This document shows positions 1-11,203 of a DNA stretch of 64,000 bases, one piece after another (the first letter of the stretch is position 1; every line of letters begins with the position of its first letter). Below the pieces are notes generated by a model. It searched no databases, was not told where the DNA came from, and was given only the letters and a program-made list of their open reading frames with translations. The stretch is from Chrysaora quinquecirrha (lineage: Eukaryota > Cnidaria > Scyphozoa > Semaeostomeae > Pelagiidae). The stretch is taken from NCBI GenBank assembly GCA_014526335.1, contig JACTAT010000037.1, positions 11,472,008 through 11,536,007 of the forward strand. Reading direction: 5' to 3'. The translations under genes were made by a program, and so were the position numbers.

Positions 1-351
1 CGTCAGATCCAAATTCTGCAAAGCCACTGTATTTAAGTTTAATTTACTATTTGGCCAATTGAGTTAAATGATTTTTGCAACTGTGTGATTGGTTTTATTC
101 ATTTTGATATTATTATACAATATGATGAATAGCACTTTTAGTCATACAAATCCCTATTAAGTAACTGACGAAGCTAAAAAATTTGAATTAAGAACTTCCC
201 ATGTCAACAATTGCTAATTAACAAAACAAAACAGACATTGTTCATTGTTCACATTATATTAAACCTGAACAGAGCATAACATAACATAAACATAACAAAA
301 TAGCATCGATGGTGTCTTTCAATAAATTTTGGTAAATCAATACATTTTCTG
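1..351. other. No gene recognised
   Basis: AT-rich sequence downstream of the HECT-like gene. I see no coding-like stretch and no clear repeat. Confidence 0.5.
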
Positions 352-2640
352 CTAACAGAAGTCAATGGGCCAATCATCTTTATGTAGAATGTTGAGAAAT
401 TCTGACCAGTACTCTTGATATCCATCATAGGTAGATTGTAGATCCAAATTGATGCCACAGGTACTTGAAATTGGGTGCCTTTGCAAACCATGCAGCTTGC
501 TGAAAGAGATTTTTGTCTCCTCAAAACAGATCATATGAGAACCTGATATGAACTTCGGAAAATTGCACAGCTCTGGTTGCTTTAAGCCACCAATGAATTT
601 CTTTAAATATGCAAAAACTGCTCGTTCACAGTCTTTTTTTGGATTTGCATGCAGAATAGACAATACTTTCTTTGTTGCTCGTGTATGGCTACCTGTAAAG
701 CTAATGTAATTTTGGAAAACAAAGAACTCTTGGCAGTCAAATATAAGGGTTGACAAGACAGGTCTCAAGGACTCGCACACATATTTAAGAGCTTGGATAA
801 TTTCTTTCTGGGCCAATTCTTTAATAGGGTTATGGCAGGTATCCTTGCTCACAAGCTTGCTACCATCATATCTGGACATCATATCCTGGAAACTGTCAAT
901 AGACTCATTGTTGGGTTCCTCTGACCCACTAATCAACGTTGAAATTAGAGCACTGTCCTCCTGGTCTACACAGTGCTTCAAAGAGGCCAGCAGACAGTTG
1001 TCTGTGACGGTATCATCCCCACAAGGATTGCACAGACAAATGCCCTACTCAACTGCGCTGGCCAGTACTTTAGATCAATGAAACCTTTCACCAATATTCT
1101 TGTGCATGACTGCCACTGTCGCTCTTGTAGGTCATGACATAAACATGGCACACGCTCCTCCTCACCAAGGCAAACAGAAGTGTAAACAATTCGCCAAAAT
1201 GAGCTTACCACATCATGATAGACACCACCCGCATCTTTCCCAAGCTCTTCTGCTCCTGAAGCACCCACTATCGTGAATACAATAAATTTCTCAATAATAC
1301 CAGGATCTGAGAAGACATTTCATTAAACGCATTTGAATAACGAACTCTTACTTTCCATGCATTTTCAGTGCTCTCATCAGTGGGTAAAGAACTGCTGGAG
1401 ACATATGTGGCAGATGCATTTGCCAGTTCATTTTGTGTAGGGCAGAGAGGACTTGGCAAGGACTCTTGGTCTATGTTGGGTGGCTGGGTTGTCTTTTCAA
1501 ATGCAGGCACCCAACTGCTAGCAGCAACTACTTCATCTGATGAATTTATTGCTTCTTTTGTCAAATCTAGCTGTACGTCAGTGCTTTGTGACTGTAAGGG
1601 CTCCCTCACTTCTTTCCTTTCATCATAGCTGCACCATACGACATCAAAGGTCTCTGGAGATGTGATACTTAAATCTTCAAGAGTCTTGTCCTTACACTGT
1701 GGGATAGTTCCAAGACGGGGACTGCTCACCTTAAAATCAGCAGTAGACCCATTCTGAGAGCCTATGAAATTCAAGAGCACTGTCACACTGTAGTTTCTGC
1801 TGAATCATCTCTGCACAGATGTACCATTTGGCATCTGGAACTTTAATGGCATAGTCAACTCTTCCAAGCTGCTTTCTTGTTCTGGGAAATAATTTCCCGG
1901 TAATTCTCCATTGACTTGCGTTTAGCCCCTGACTCATTCCTGTCTTCCCATTCATTGATTTGAGCAATCTGATCTACATACAGGATTTTCGCTGATTCTT
2001 CTTGGTCAACAGGGTTAATTCTGACTTCATTACCATGTGATTTTTGCTAGGTAAATGTTGTATTAAATTCTGATGTAGAACAAAATGACCCTGCAGCAGC
2101 ATCTTTGTTACTGACCTCAAAACTGTTGACATGCTCGTGTTTTTTCCAAACAGGTTCGTGAAGTCATCCTCATCAAATGAATTGTCAACATTTTCTTCCA
2201 AAGCTGGAGCAAAGGACACTCTTCTCGGGTTTTGTTTCCTCGTAACTGACTGGTCTTTGAATTTTTAATACAAGTAAAATCGCAAATTGTAGATGTTTAT
2301 TGTGTCAACATATCTCCTCAAGTTAAATGGCTTTGCACCATCTGCAGTATCTATTGTTGACAGATTATCAGCTGACTCATATTCCTCAATGTTGTGCTCC
2401 ATCATATGTAGCTCTCCTACTTTATTCACCCCATTTAGAAAGAAATGACTAGTCAATGCAGAGTGCAGGACTTCAAATTTGGTGGTCCAGGGAAGCTTTA
2501 TTCTAACAGTCTCCTCGCTCTGCTTTAACCTGGATATAGTTCTCTGTTATTGGGTTAAAATGCTTCCAGCCTAATTGGACAATTTTTGTTTTCTTTTTGG
2601 GTTCTTCACTATCATTTGGTTGTTTCTTTTTGATTTCTTC
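352..2640 (-). pseudogene. HECT-domain E3 ubiquitin ligase-like gene, broken
   Basis: Seen, reading right to left: an N-terminal block (2265-2610) with IVQLGW and an FFLNG motif, of a kind often placed ahead of HECT domains in cnidarian proteins; a Ser/Thr/Glu-rich linker (1268-1967); the HECT N-lobe (978-1310) with KDAGGV, SSFW, VPCLCHD and W...RILVKG; and the C-lobe (352-1000) ending in SSTCG, where the Cys sits at the position of the catalytic thioester cysteine. Known: HECT enzymes take ubiquitin from an E2 onto this Cys and pass it to a substrate. The reading frame changes near 2500, 1310 and 1000, with no splice signals in the short gaps, so it reads as a pseudogene or as a gene with assembly errors. 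No start codon is evident; the 5' limit is where similarity stops, at a possible splice acceptor near 2640. The lineage resembles 'G2/M phase-specific E3 ligase-like' genes. Confidence 0.72.
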
Positions 2641-3053
2641 TTAGTGCTGACCTGCAGATAGGAATATTGAATACAGTTTCAATATATCTAAGTTAGAATA
2701 TCATTTTCATCTTCTAACAAGCTAGAACAAATTACAAACCACCAAAAAGTTCATAAGCATTACATATAGATCAGATAGCATGGCACCTGCGTGCCCCCCC
2801 CCCCCTTCCTGGTCAAGACAACAAAAATACAAAAGTAAACAAACTTTTACTGCTTTTTCATACATTCCCTTAAGCCTTCTTTCATTGATCTGCTTATGAG
2901 AAGCATCTAGTTCTTCTAAAAAGGACATTAGCAGCCACATCAATTACAGTTTATACATGTTAACATTACATTTTAGCATTGATTTAAACATATTAAAATA
3001 CAATATATAAAAAAATCCACTTGACCTTTTTACCTATTTTACTGGGACTTAGC

Positions 3054-3132
3054 CCTCCTCCAGCTCTTTACCACAATTGTGGCAATATTTTGATTCATTA
3101 GTAACACAACATGCCCAACATTCATCACAAAA
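3054..3132 (-). CDS. Possible zinc-ribbon exon upstream of the HECT-like gene
   Basis: A short open stretch reads QFCDECWACCVTN...KYCHNCGKELEE, with four CxxC-type cysteine pairs typical of a zinc ribbon. On the - strand it starts right after a TTTTCCAG acceptor and ends at a weaker possible GC donor. It lies upstream of the HECT-like gene in the same direction, so it may be a 5' exon of that gene; that link is inference. The interval 2641-3053 between them holds a poly-C run (about 2795-2806) and no other recognised exon. Confidence 0.35.
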
Positions 3133-3402
3133 CTGGAAAAGAATGGATTCAAGTTAGAGTCTAGGGGCAGTCCAGTGGAGAGTTATAGACAACCTCTTAT
3201 TAGTCCATCCTGCACAGGTACCAGAAAATAAATGGAGCAAACAAATATAAATAAATAGAATGAGAAGAATTTTCATACAAACCTTAGCATTCGAAGGGCT
3301 TTCCATCTATACTCATTCATCATTAATAACCCACTTCTTCTCTTCTTCTCTTGAGTTTCCTTTTTGTGGGCATGGCACAAAACAGAAAATGTTGTTGCTG
3401 TT

Positions 3403-3494
3403 AACTTGGAACTCATAACTCGGAACACATAACTCAGAACACATAACTCGGAACACGTAACTCTGAACATGTAACTCAGAGCTTGTAACTCGTG
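3403..3494. repeat. 14-bp minisatellite (AACTCGGAACACAT-like)
   Basis: About six degenerate units of 14 bases of the form AACTCGGAACACAT. The open frames found here on the - strand are only the translation of the repeat. Confidence 0.8.
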
Positions 3495-3607
3495 AAAAAG
3501 AGGAAATAATATTCAGGGGCAAAATGTCACAGAAATCAATGTTTGTCTATAGAGGAATGGTATCACTTTACATTGGAAAGATGATTGCTGAGACCCCCTG
3601 AAGAAAA

Positions 3608-3650
3608 TCGTAAGTCGTAACTCGTAAGTCGTCACTCGTAAGTCGTGAAT
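3608..3650. repeat. Short tandem repeat (CGTAAGTCGTAACT-like)
   Basis: A second small array of about 14-base units built from GTAAGTCGT and AACTCGT, possibly related to the array at 3403-3494. Confidence 0.6.
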
Positions 3651-4179
3651 GGCACGAATGAGCCACTGTAAGTTTCAGGTGAAATTTTTTTTGTAAGAGA
3701 CCATTGCAAAAGACAATATGTAGCTACTACGACAGCATAACACAACCGACTCTAATCATAGGTGAAAACAGTGTAAATTCCATTTCTCAGTTTGATAACA
3801 GTAAAGATGTCTTTCTGGGATGTCTTATGAAATGTCATATTTCTATAACTAAGCAGCCTCACCTTCATTCACTGCTCAACTAAAGTGACAAGCCTATAAT
3901 ACAACCTCATTTTCATTCAATACTTGTTTTCACTTTTGAAGGCTAATATCTTTGTCAGTACCCAGTCACTACAAGCATAGACAAATTTTTATCAATTGCA
4001 AAGAGCTAAGCAGGCTCCCAAATGCCGTTATGTAAGTTCTTTCTTATTTCAAGATGCTTCTGTATTTATTTTGTGCCTGTCGGCACTTGAGTATGCACTG
4101 TTGGCTTCGGTGGCAAATTATGAAGTCAAAACAACCAACCTAACATAAAAATTGATTTTATACAACATAAAAATTGATA

Positions 4180-4512
4180 TTATTTATGAAACAAGCGTGT
4201 AAAGTTTACTCTTGACGCCTAATTTTATTCTCATATCCTGAAAAACAAAAATTATAGACTTCAAACAATGCCTGCCAGAATGCTTTTAATTTCCTACTCA
4301 ATGCAACATCTCCCCTCTCCCATCTGCAAACAGTGAAAACTTTTCAGATGCATATGAACATTGAAATCACACAGCAGCACCTTTCAACATAACATAACAA
4401 TATTGTTTTCCGGGGGGATTGAGTCTGTGATTTGTGCTTGGAATTGTAAACACTCTTTCATGGGAAAAAGGCTGGAAATATTATGGGTGTTCAAACAAAT
4501 TCTCGCAGACAT
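4180..4512. repeat. Dispersed repeat, copy 1
   Basis: Starts near TATGAAACAAGCGTGT and is repeated in the same orientation at 15068-15425 with moderate divergence. The shared part includes GATTGAGTCTRTGATTTGTG. No protein family was recognised. The copies lie on either side of the Academ-like element but outside its ends, so they are not its termini. A CRE-like TGACGTCA occurs downstream near 4638. Confidence 0.7.
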
Positions 4513-5001
4513 TGTTTGAAAAATGAAAGTCGTATTTTTCATCAGATGTGGTCGAAACATTGCATTTATGGGGTATTTTCGAGTGGAGAATTCCGATATT
4601 GTAATAATATTGATCTATATGATTAGTAGGTACATCTAATGACGTCACAATTTATAGATAGGAGAGGTAAATCTGCTTTAGCAGACAAAGATTCAATGGC
4701 ATATTTGTAGTTTTATATGTTGAAACAATTGCTGTATTGTCTATAAGTGTAAATAAAATAAGACCTCTACACATGTTATAAAGCTCGCCAAGAACAGGGT
4801 TAACATAGAGGTCTGGGAACTAGTGTTTGAATTTTTATTTTGAAAATAAAAATGTTATTTTTAATGTCTGAAAAGTTGTTCTCTGAGCTTATGAAGAGGA
4901 ATATTATGTTTGTCCTGAACATGTTGATAATGCGTGATACCATATTCTTATCTTTTTTTGGAATAAAACATATTGCCGCACATATGATACAGCTTAAATT
5001 C

Positions 5002-5190
5002 TTATGAACCGGAAAGTAGACAATGGAATTGAATGTTGAACTGAAGTGTTGAACTTACTATTTTTTGTTCAAGAGCTTGCCTGTCACGCTCTCTTTTGAC
5101 ATTGTTGAAGACATTTTCGATAGGATTCAAGGTAGTGGTGTACCTTTCAGCAGGTGTAGCTATGTTTTTGTGGTAGTGTTCCCTCCACAC
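5002..5190 (-). pseudogene. Tc1/mariner-like transposase C-terminal fragment (tentative)
   Basis: The stretch LNPIENVFNNVKRE resembles the last catalytic block of Tc1/mariner/IS630-type transposases (usual form S-P-D-L-N-P-I-E-x-V-F). Only about 60 residues are open and no other transposase motif was found next to it. It could be a chance match; confidence is low. Confidence 0.3.
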
Positions 5191-5216
5191 TGAGTCTCCT
5201 TTCTAATTCTGCCTTT

Positions 5217-5800
5217 CTAATATGTCCTTGTTGTGAAGCTGGCTTTAGATGCTTTAGATGCCTTTGATGAGCTGGCAGCTCGGGGGGAAAGTGATTTAAA
5301 TTTTGTAGTGTCCAAACCAGCATTCTTCGGCATTGTCATCACCCATCTAGTGATGGTAGGTTTAGAAACTGGTTTGTAGGGAGGAGCAAAACTTAGCAAA
5401 AATGAGCAACGCTTAGCCAAACTTAGCCATTGTGCCTGGAGCTCTTGCATTGATGATAAGCTTGGAAGCTGATTCTGAAATGCTTGTGTGCTGCATTTCT
5501 TCCCTGAGATAAGCCATGCCGCTAGCCTTAGTGTGTTGTTTCTTAGGAGGGGATCAGTCTTCCCCAGATGGTTTGAGAGTAATTGTAACATTTGCGGCAA
5601 CAGAATAGGGTTGTGAAACGTCATTTCTAGTAGCTGTGTGTACCATGGTTGGGCAGCTCATACCACTGTGATTATATTCATATCGATGGAGTGTTTCTTT
5701 GCTTTCTGGAGGGTCTGGCCTATCAGGTTGAATTGTGGAAAAGCATACGGGAACATGTGACTCCAATTTTTTTGGAGTGCTTTCTTTGCTACACTACCAG
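5217..5800 (-). pseudogene. DIRS-like tyrosine recombinase, internally deleted
   Basis: The C-terminal part carries TITRWVMTMPKNAGLDT followed by SPRAASSSKASK, the end of a DIRS-type tyrosine recombinase. Upstream, NPILLPQMLQLL and LRLAAWLISG match the linker that precedes the recombinase in these elements. Sequence between the linker (about residue 75) and the C-terminal box is missing, so most of the recombinase core is deleted. In the usual H-x-x-R box the His position is Leu here. The family integrates a circular DNA intermediate without a target duplication. Same strand as, and just downstream of, the RNase H and RT parts, as expected for gag-RT-RH-YR order. Confidence 0.75.
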
Positions 5801-6084
5801 GTTCTTTCTTGCTGCACGGAAGTTGGTGAGATACCCATGATGCAAATAGATCTTTTTGTGGTTTTCCCTACACAAGGCAGACTTTTTTAAAGATTATTGG
5901 ATTCAGTTTACATTCGCTAGAATCCCAAGTGTTCCTGGATTCCCAATCCAGGATTACATTCAATTTCGAAGGGACATATTCTACTGTAAGGGCGATCCCC
6001 CTTTACAACAGATATAGCCATATCCTTTTTGCTATAGCTATCAGGTCCTCGCTTTTTGTTCCCCCTTTGTTTGCTATGTAGTGC

Positions 6085-6365
6085 GGAATTGTGGTATTCT
6101 CTCTTGGAGATGTATGGATTTTACTTCCTTCCCCTTTGTGAATGTTTTGATTGCTAGTTCTTTCGACAATTTACAAGGCATTCATGTGAAGCTTCTTTTC
6201 TCTCTCTGTCCATGCCTCCCCTGTCAACATATCCAGACAGGCTGCCCCCCAACGTCCTTGAGACCCCCCTGCTGCATCCAAGGATATTATCAGCTCGGGT
6301 TGATGTACTTTGACTGGTTTGCCAATTGCATTGTGGAGGATCAGGTTCTCCTTCAACCAGCATAG
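6085..6365 (-). pseudogene. DIRS-like RNase H domain, frameshifted
   Basis: The - strand reads KPVKVHQPELIISLDA, then WGAACLDMLTGEAWTE and HMNAL, which match the first two catalytic blocks of DIRS-group RNase H. A frame change is needed within the first block and another after the HMNAL block. It lies between the RT (6432-7100) and the recombinase, in the order expected for a DIRS element. Confidence 0.7.
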
Positions 6366-6431
6366 CTTGACTAGAGCTTTGGGTATCAGAGAGAGTTGGG
6401 ACTTGAATGTTTTTGATCTCTTGCTCCTTCT

Positions 6432-7411
6432 TTAGATATCTGATTTAGATACCTTCTTTAGGTTCTGGATATATCTGACCTGAAGATGGGCTGGTGAGAA
6501 AGCTTTTGCAGTTGATATCAGCTTTCCTATGAGACTGGCAAGCTTCCTTACTGATATTGTTGTGTTCTGTGTTACCTGCTGACAAAGCTGAATAATTTTC
6601 TCTACTTTGGATTCTGGGATAGAGAATGTCATGTCCTCTGAGTTGACTATCGGGGTTAGATGTGACTTCCCCCAGTTTATCACAAATCCCAGATTTTTAA
6701 CACAAAGAGGACTGTGTGCAGCTTCTACCTCGTAAAGTTTGTTTGCAAACAAAAGCATGTAATCCATGTATATCACTATTCTGAAGTTTATTTTCCTTGA
6801 AATGGTTATGGGGGTTTTTATAATTTTTGTGAACTCCCTTGGAGCTGGTCCCAGTCCGAATACTAGAGATGTGTACTTGTACAGGTTTCCGTCCCACATG
6901 AACCTTATTAATTTCCTGCTTTCAGCTGCTATGTTCACTGAGTAGTAGGCATGCTTTTGATCTATTTTTATCAATAGATCTCCCTGTCAGAGAAGGTTCT
7001 TTACCTTTTTTAGGGTCTCCATTTTGAATTTCTTGTGTGGCCCGACAGCATTGAGGGGTTTTTGATTCACTGTTGGTCTGTATTGCTCTTATTCTTTCTT
7101 TTCCCTTATGAAAATGTGGCTTATTATTCCCCTTTTAAATGTTTTACTTTTTGAATAACACTTATTTTCAACATGTTTGCTATCTCCTTGGAAACAATTA
7201 AATTTGTTCCTCGCTCATTCCAAAATGTCTTGGGATAGCACTTTGCTGAAAGGTCTGCAATAGTGGAATTTTGTAGCCTCTGACCCAGTGTAGAATCGGC
7301 TGGTCTTTTGTTAGTTTCCCCCACTGCGGGAGGAAATTAGTGTACTTCCGGTCAAAAGTGACCCATCTTTGATTTGAAATCTCCAGGGTCGATTTAGAAT
7401 ATTTCAGCAAT
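6432..7411 (-). pseudogene. DIRS-like reverse transcriptase, inactive
   Basis: From right to left: RWVTFDRKYTNFLPQWGKLT and ILHWVRGYKIPL (the N-terminal region seen in DIRS elements), SKEIANMLKISVIQKV, then FKMETLKKVKNLL and IKIDQKHAYYSV (palm motif A), FGLGPAP (motif B), and IYMDYMLL at motif C, followed by ENLGFVINW-like and LASLIGKL motifs. The motif C pair, normally YIDD, is YMDY, so a catalytic Asp is lost. In-frame stops lie near 6985 and 7093, and frame changes near 7200 and 7140. Diagnosis as DIRS group is firm; the subgroup is not. Confidence 0.85.
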
Positions 7412-7465
7412 AAAATTTGAGGTTAGGTTGAAATTCAGTTTTTCACATAGAATTGCCTGCCTAAA
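7337..7465. repeat. Empty-site paralogue of the Academ-like insertion target
   Basis: GTGTACTTCCGG..ATTTCAGCAATAAAATTTGAGGTTAGGTTGAA runs unbroken here. The same sequence occurs split at 8797-8881 and 14859-14912 on the two sides of the 5,977-bp element. TTT at 7416-7418 corresponds to the duplicated TTT. Confidence 0.85.
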
Positions 7466-7769
7466 ACGGGATCACATCATCGGAAAACAAGGAAATCAAT
7501 CTGGAAATGATACAGAGAAAATGGGCGATGGTGGAGATTACGCCAGACACAGCACAGCTCAGGAACAGGCCACTGGCTCAAGCTCGGAAAGGCAGGCAAG
7601 TCCAATGCGGCTCAAAAGGGGGCTACATAGCACTGTCCTGCAATTAAGGGGCTAAAATGCACCCATACCAGCAAGAAAGCAACAAAACGGAAAGCTAAAA
7701 TGCCAATAAAAAGTGGATAGAGAAAAAGAGAGGAGAGAACTTTCCTCCTCTTCTTAAAGTACCTCTACA

Positions 7770-8587
7770 TCCAGCACAGACAGCTACAGCAGCATATCGT
7801 CCTCATCTTCTGAGGAGAACAAGGAGGAAACATGGTGCATGATAAAATCCGAAGACATGATTTCATGGAAGCTGCCACAAAGGTCTCTAATGCAGATTTC
7901 AAAGAAAACATTTAAGACGTATCTCGGGGAGGCAAAAGCCCCCTTCGCTGCTGTCAATGAGAAATCCTTGGCCAGAATCTCTAACAAAATGGGATTTGTC
8001 CACAAAGGCAAATATACCAAGCTAAAATCAGAATTTAGAAAAAATAGAAAAAAAGTCCATGGTATTTATCTCACAAGCAGTTTCTGCTGTCACCTTTCAC
8101 AGAAGATCTGTTCCGACAGTATTTGGCAAGAAAACAGAAAGAGCCCTGAGATGGCTGAAGGAGAAGTACACTAAGCCTCCAAAAGAGGCCACTCCTGATC
8201 TGTTTGGAACTGAGTTCCCGAAAGCAGTACAAAACGATGCAAGATCTGTTGATCAATCAATTATCCGTTATCTGCAAATGCAATCCAAGCAGAAATTCAT
8301 GCCCTTTCAAGGGGGCTCTACGGTCAGATCCAGGCATTCCAGCTACACCGTGGAGCACACCAAAGCTGCACAAATCTCAACAAGAGGATCAAAAGGTAAA
8401 TCTTCTACCCACAATGATGAGAAAAAGATTCATCTCCAACACAGAGCTAAAACCTTTACAAAGGACACATGTCCACAATTTTGGGCCTAATAAGCCCAAC
8501 AACAACATCCCTACCCATGGAGGGGAGATGTTTCTGCCTCCAAAAAGGAGTTTTCATGCGATGATAGACATGCTAGTACCTCAATGA
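7770..8587 (+). pseudogene. Gag-like frame, possibly of a second DIRS copy (tentative)
   Basis: A Ser-rich acidic stretch (about 7770-7825) leads into SEDMISWKLPQ and NKMGFVHKGKY, then, after a frame change near 8058, RALRWLKEKYTKPPKEATPD and DLFGTEFPKAVQ..SVDQSI. I recall similar SEDMISWKLP blocks in cnidarian DIRS gag proteins, but this is memory, not a search. It points away from the DIRS RT on the - strand, so it would belong to a second, head-to-head copy. It might also be an unrelated host exon. Confidence 0.35.
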
Positions 8588-8881
8588 CAAGAAAAATACA
8601 ATTTTGGTGATTTTCATTTTCGATGATGTCATATTTGAAAATAGAAATGTTGATGAAAATAAACAAATTATACATGAATCGATAGCACCTTGTCTGCTGA
8701 GTCTAAAAATGCATATATTATTCATATCAAACGCAATTGAGGCAAGTAAACACAAATTTAAAACGAAATTTGTGCACTTTATGACATCATCAAATTAGTG
8801 TACTTCCAGCCAATACAAAAGCGACCCATCTTTGATTTGAAATCTCCATGGTAGATTTGGTATATTTCAGCAATAAAATTT

Positions 8882-9245
8882 TAGACAGGGCATATAGTCT
8901 AGCAATCTAACAAAATGCCTAATTTAACTTTTTATTGTGGAATCTGATAGATTAGGTAGGAAGCTTCAAAAAACCACCGAATACCTTTCCAGGAAAACTT
9001 CTGGCGTCACGTGACTGATGGCATCAAATGCGGCAAAAATTGTGCACAAATCCTGCGATAACTCGTGAACGGTATAAAATATAAACTTAAAAATGGCATA
9101 TTTGGTATCGGCTAAATAAGACCTTTTGAATGATATACAGTTTTATCAGTCTGCTACATATTTGAAATTTTCCTCCTCCGCAGCGTCCGCAAATTTTATT
9201 CTTTAAAGTCGTTATTCGGATTGGGCTATGCAAATAGAACTGACT
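8882..9245 (+). repeat. Left terminal inverted repeat of the Academ-like element
   Basis: About 355 bases. The outer ~315 (to CCTCCTCCGCAGCG near 9187) pair almost perfectly with 14545-14858; the inner 50 are more diverged but still alignable (ending at GCTATGCAAATAGAA). Confidence 0.9.
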
Positions 9246-9378
9246 TGACTCTTCCCAAAATTTTCTCTCTTTACTTTTAAGATAGCATATCACGCTGAAA
9301 TGCGATGCCTGAAATGAACGATTAAGTACTCAACTACAAGAAACCAAACGCTGCAACACTATTATGTACAAAAATGAT

Positions 9379-10080
9379 CTAAGGTAAATAGTCACTGTTG
9401 GAAGAGTCCGTTTTTTCTTCTTCTGATGTCGTAAAGTCTTTTTCCCAATCAGAACTATCTGAAGCTCCTTCTGTTTCATTCATAGCACTGCTTTCTCTTT
9501 GTTCCATGTCGTCGCTTGTGTCGTTACTTCTTTTCGTCCCTCGGGGAGTGACTTTTTTCCTTTTCTGCGAAGGTTCTGTTTGCTCAGCTTCTGATTCTTT
9601 ATCAGCTTCAGAACCATCTCCAGTGTTACCTGTTTTCTTCCTGGATTTACCCCTTTGTCGAATAAGAGATCTTGGCAACTGATTTCCAGTGAACCAAACG
9701 GGATTTACAAATTTCTTGTCGTGGTCAATTTTCCATCCGAAATCTTCAATGTTCAACGGAACTATGTGATGGTTCAAGCAGTTCAGCCAAATATAAGATT
9801 GTAAATGGACCCGTTTTATCTCTTGACAAACTGAATCTGGGTCAGGTAATAATGGTGCTGAAGATTTCACTTTCATTTTCAAATATTGCTGTACCCTCGT
9901 CTGGACATAGCTGTCTTTATCCTTTCCATGGTACATAAATATTTGAAAAAATTTCTTTGCGTTTTCCACCGTCTGATTAGAAATGGAAGTGCTCTTACCC
10001 AGTTGATCAATGAGAGCTAAGCCGCTTTTGTCTTTCAATTTTCTTAAAAATTTTTCTTAAAAACTTTTATCTTTCCTTTA
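9379..10080 (-). pseudogene. Academ-like protein, C-terminal part
   Basis: The frame starts with FNKGKIKVFKKNF just after the nuclease segment, then continues with KDKSGLALIDQLGKS, a Tyr/Trp-containing region (HLQSYIWLNCLNHH, LNIEDFGWKID) and a long acidic and basic low-complexity tail rich in Ser, Glu and Lys ending at 9379. In relatives I recall, this part ends in a Cys-rich region; none is present here. A few codons after HALTG (about 10087) are lost and the frame changes near 10035. Confidence 0.65.
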
Positions 10081-10086
10081 TTGAAT

Positions 10087-10611
10087 TTAGCCGGTTAGAG
10101 CATGTATCTGAGGTAACACTGTGCAAATTTCAGGGCCAAAGTTATCAAATATCAATCGTACATCAACATACTTCTCGTGCTCAATCTTCATGTGCCATTC
10201 TTGTGAGGCATGGCAGTGTACCATACCATGAAGCAATAGGATAAGCACGTCTGTATCCTTTGCAACAATCACAGCAGGGGATTTATCTTGAGCTGCATGA
10301 AGCACACTTCTCATGTCTGCTTCCCCGTGGTTGCAATCTTGCATTCGTTCCACTCCATTACTTCGAATCAGCCAAGTTTCCTCTTTGTAATTGATGATAA
10401 GCGGGATCTTCAACAATCGTCTGCCGTCTGTACTTCTGAAAAATGAGCTTGCAAGTCGAATAAGATCTTCCTTATTTTCGTTGTTGTCGAAAAACTCTAG
10501 CCATTCCTTTTCTTGAAGCATTTTTTGGTCTACACTTTCCAGACGTACTCTGCGAGATGTTTCTCCCCGCGCAATTCTCGTTGATGATTTGATGCTATAC
10601 GTAAGTATCAT
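10087..10611 (-). pseudogene. Academ-like protein, XPG/PIN-like nuclease part
   Basis: Carries NHGEADMRSVLHAA, then AVIVAKDTDVLILLLHG and LPQIHALTG. The E-A-D and D-T-D acidic residues are spaced as in XPG-I/PIN-type nucleases, which cut branched or single-stranded DNA. Upstream is an NWQ/EW-like block (KEWLEFFDNNENKEDLIRLA). It joins the upstream part by a one-base frame change near 10605 (NDTY / SIKSS). Nuclease function is inferred from motifs only. Confidence 0.6.
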
Positions 10612-11203
10612 TGACGATTTCTACTTGTACTGCATCTGCTATTGCAGGAGGTATTGCTGAATGGAGAACAGCGACCAGCCACTCTCTATATGTTTGCTTT
10701 GGTTTCACTGTTCTAAAGAGGGCCATACCATCAATAATCCAACGTGCCTTCAGTGGGATAGCGCTGGAAACCGCTTTTGATTCATTGATCAAATAGTTTC
10801 GGAAACTGGCTTTGTCTGATTGTCGCAACATGTTGTTTGGTGTTGCAAGACTCAATAGAAGTGTTGTAATTGGAAATGTGAACGCTTCTTCAAGCGATGT
10901 TGCTTTTGCCACTAGAATTCCAAAGGCCTGTCGATCTTATTTGAGGATGGATACTGCTTTAGGTGTACTCTTTACCTTTTCAAGCCCGGTTTTCAGCTTT
11001 ACTCTTTTGATTGGATCAAATATACTTTTTTCTTTAGTTACAAGTCGTTTTTGGACAAACCCTTTGTATCTGGTATTGCCAATTTCTGGTGCATTCATTA
11101 GCCCTTCAATTACTTCTGTATCGATTTCTAAACCCGTACAGATTACTTTTGCAGGACCATTTGAAAATGGATCCGTTTTATAGGAATGCAACTTTTCTTT
11201 CAA
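10595..11203 (-). pseudogene. Academ-like protein, segment before the nuclease part
   Basis: One frame from 11203 to 10595 with a single in-frame TAA near 10935. It contains KVICTGLEIDTEV, KGFVQKRLVTKEKSIFDPIK, and WIIDGMALFRTVKPKQTYREW. The IDGMA-type block precedes the nuclease motif in related large proteins and may supply another acidic residue of the nuclease fold. No function is claimed beyond that. Confidence 0.6.

Larger units (their letters stand above)
5217..7411 (-). mobile_element. DIRS-like YR retrotransposon remnant
   Basis: Groups the RT, RNase H and recombinase remnants in 5'-to-3' order on the - strand. No terminal repeats were identified. The 5' end of the RT meets sequence (7337-7465) that is also found flanking the Academ-like transposon, so that host sequence is itself part of the DIRS RT region. 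Confidence 0.75.

Noticed and set aside
7428..7655. + strand 75-residue frame
   Set aside because: Overlaps the empty-site repeat and shows no family motif; kept only as possible upstream sequence of the gag-like stretch.
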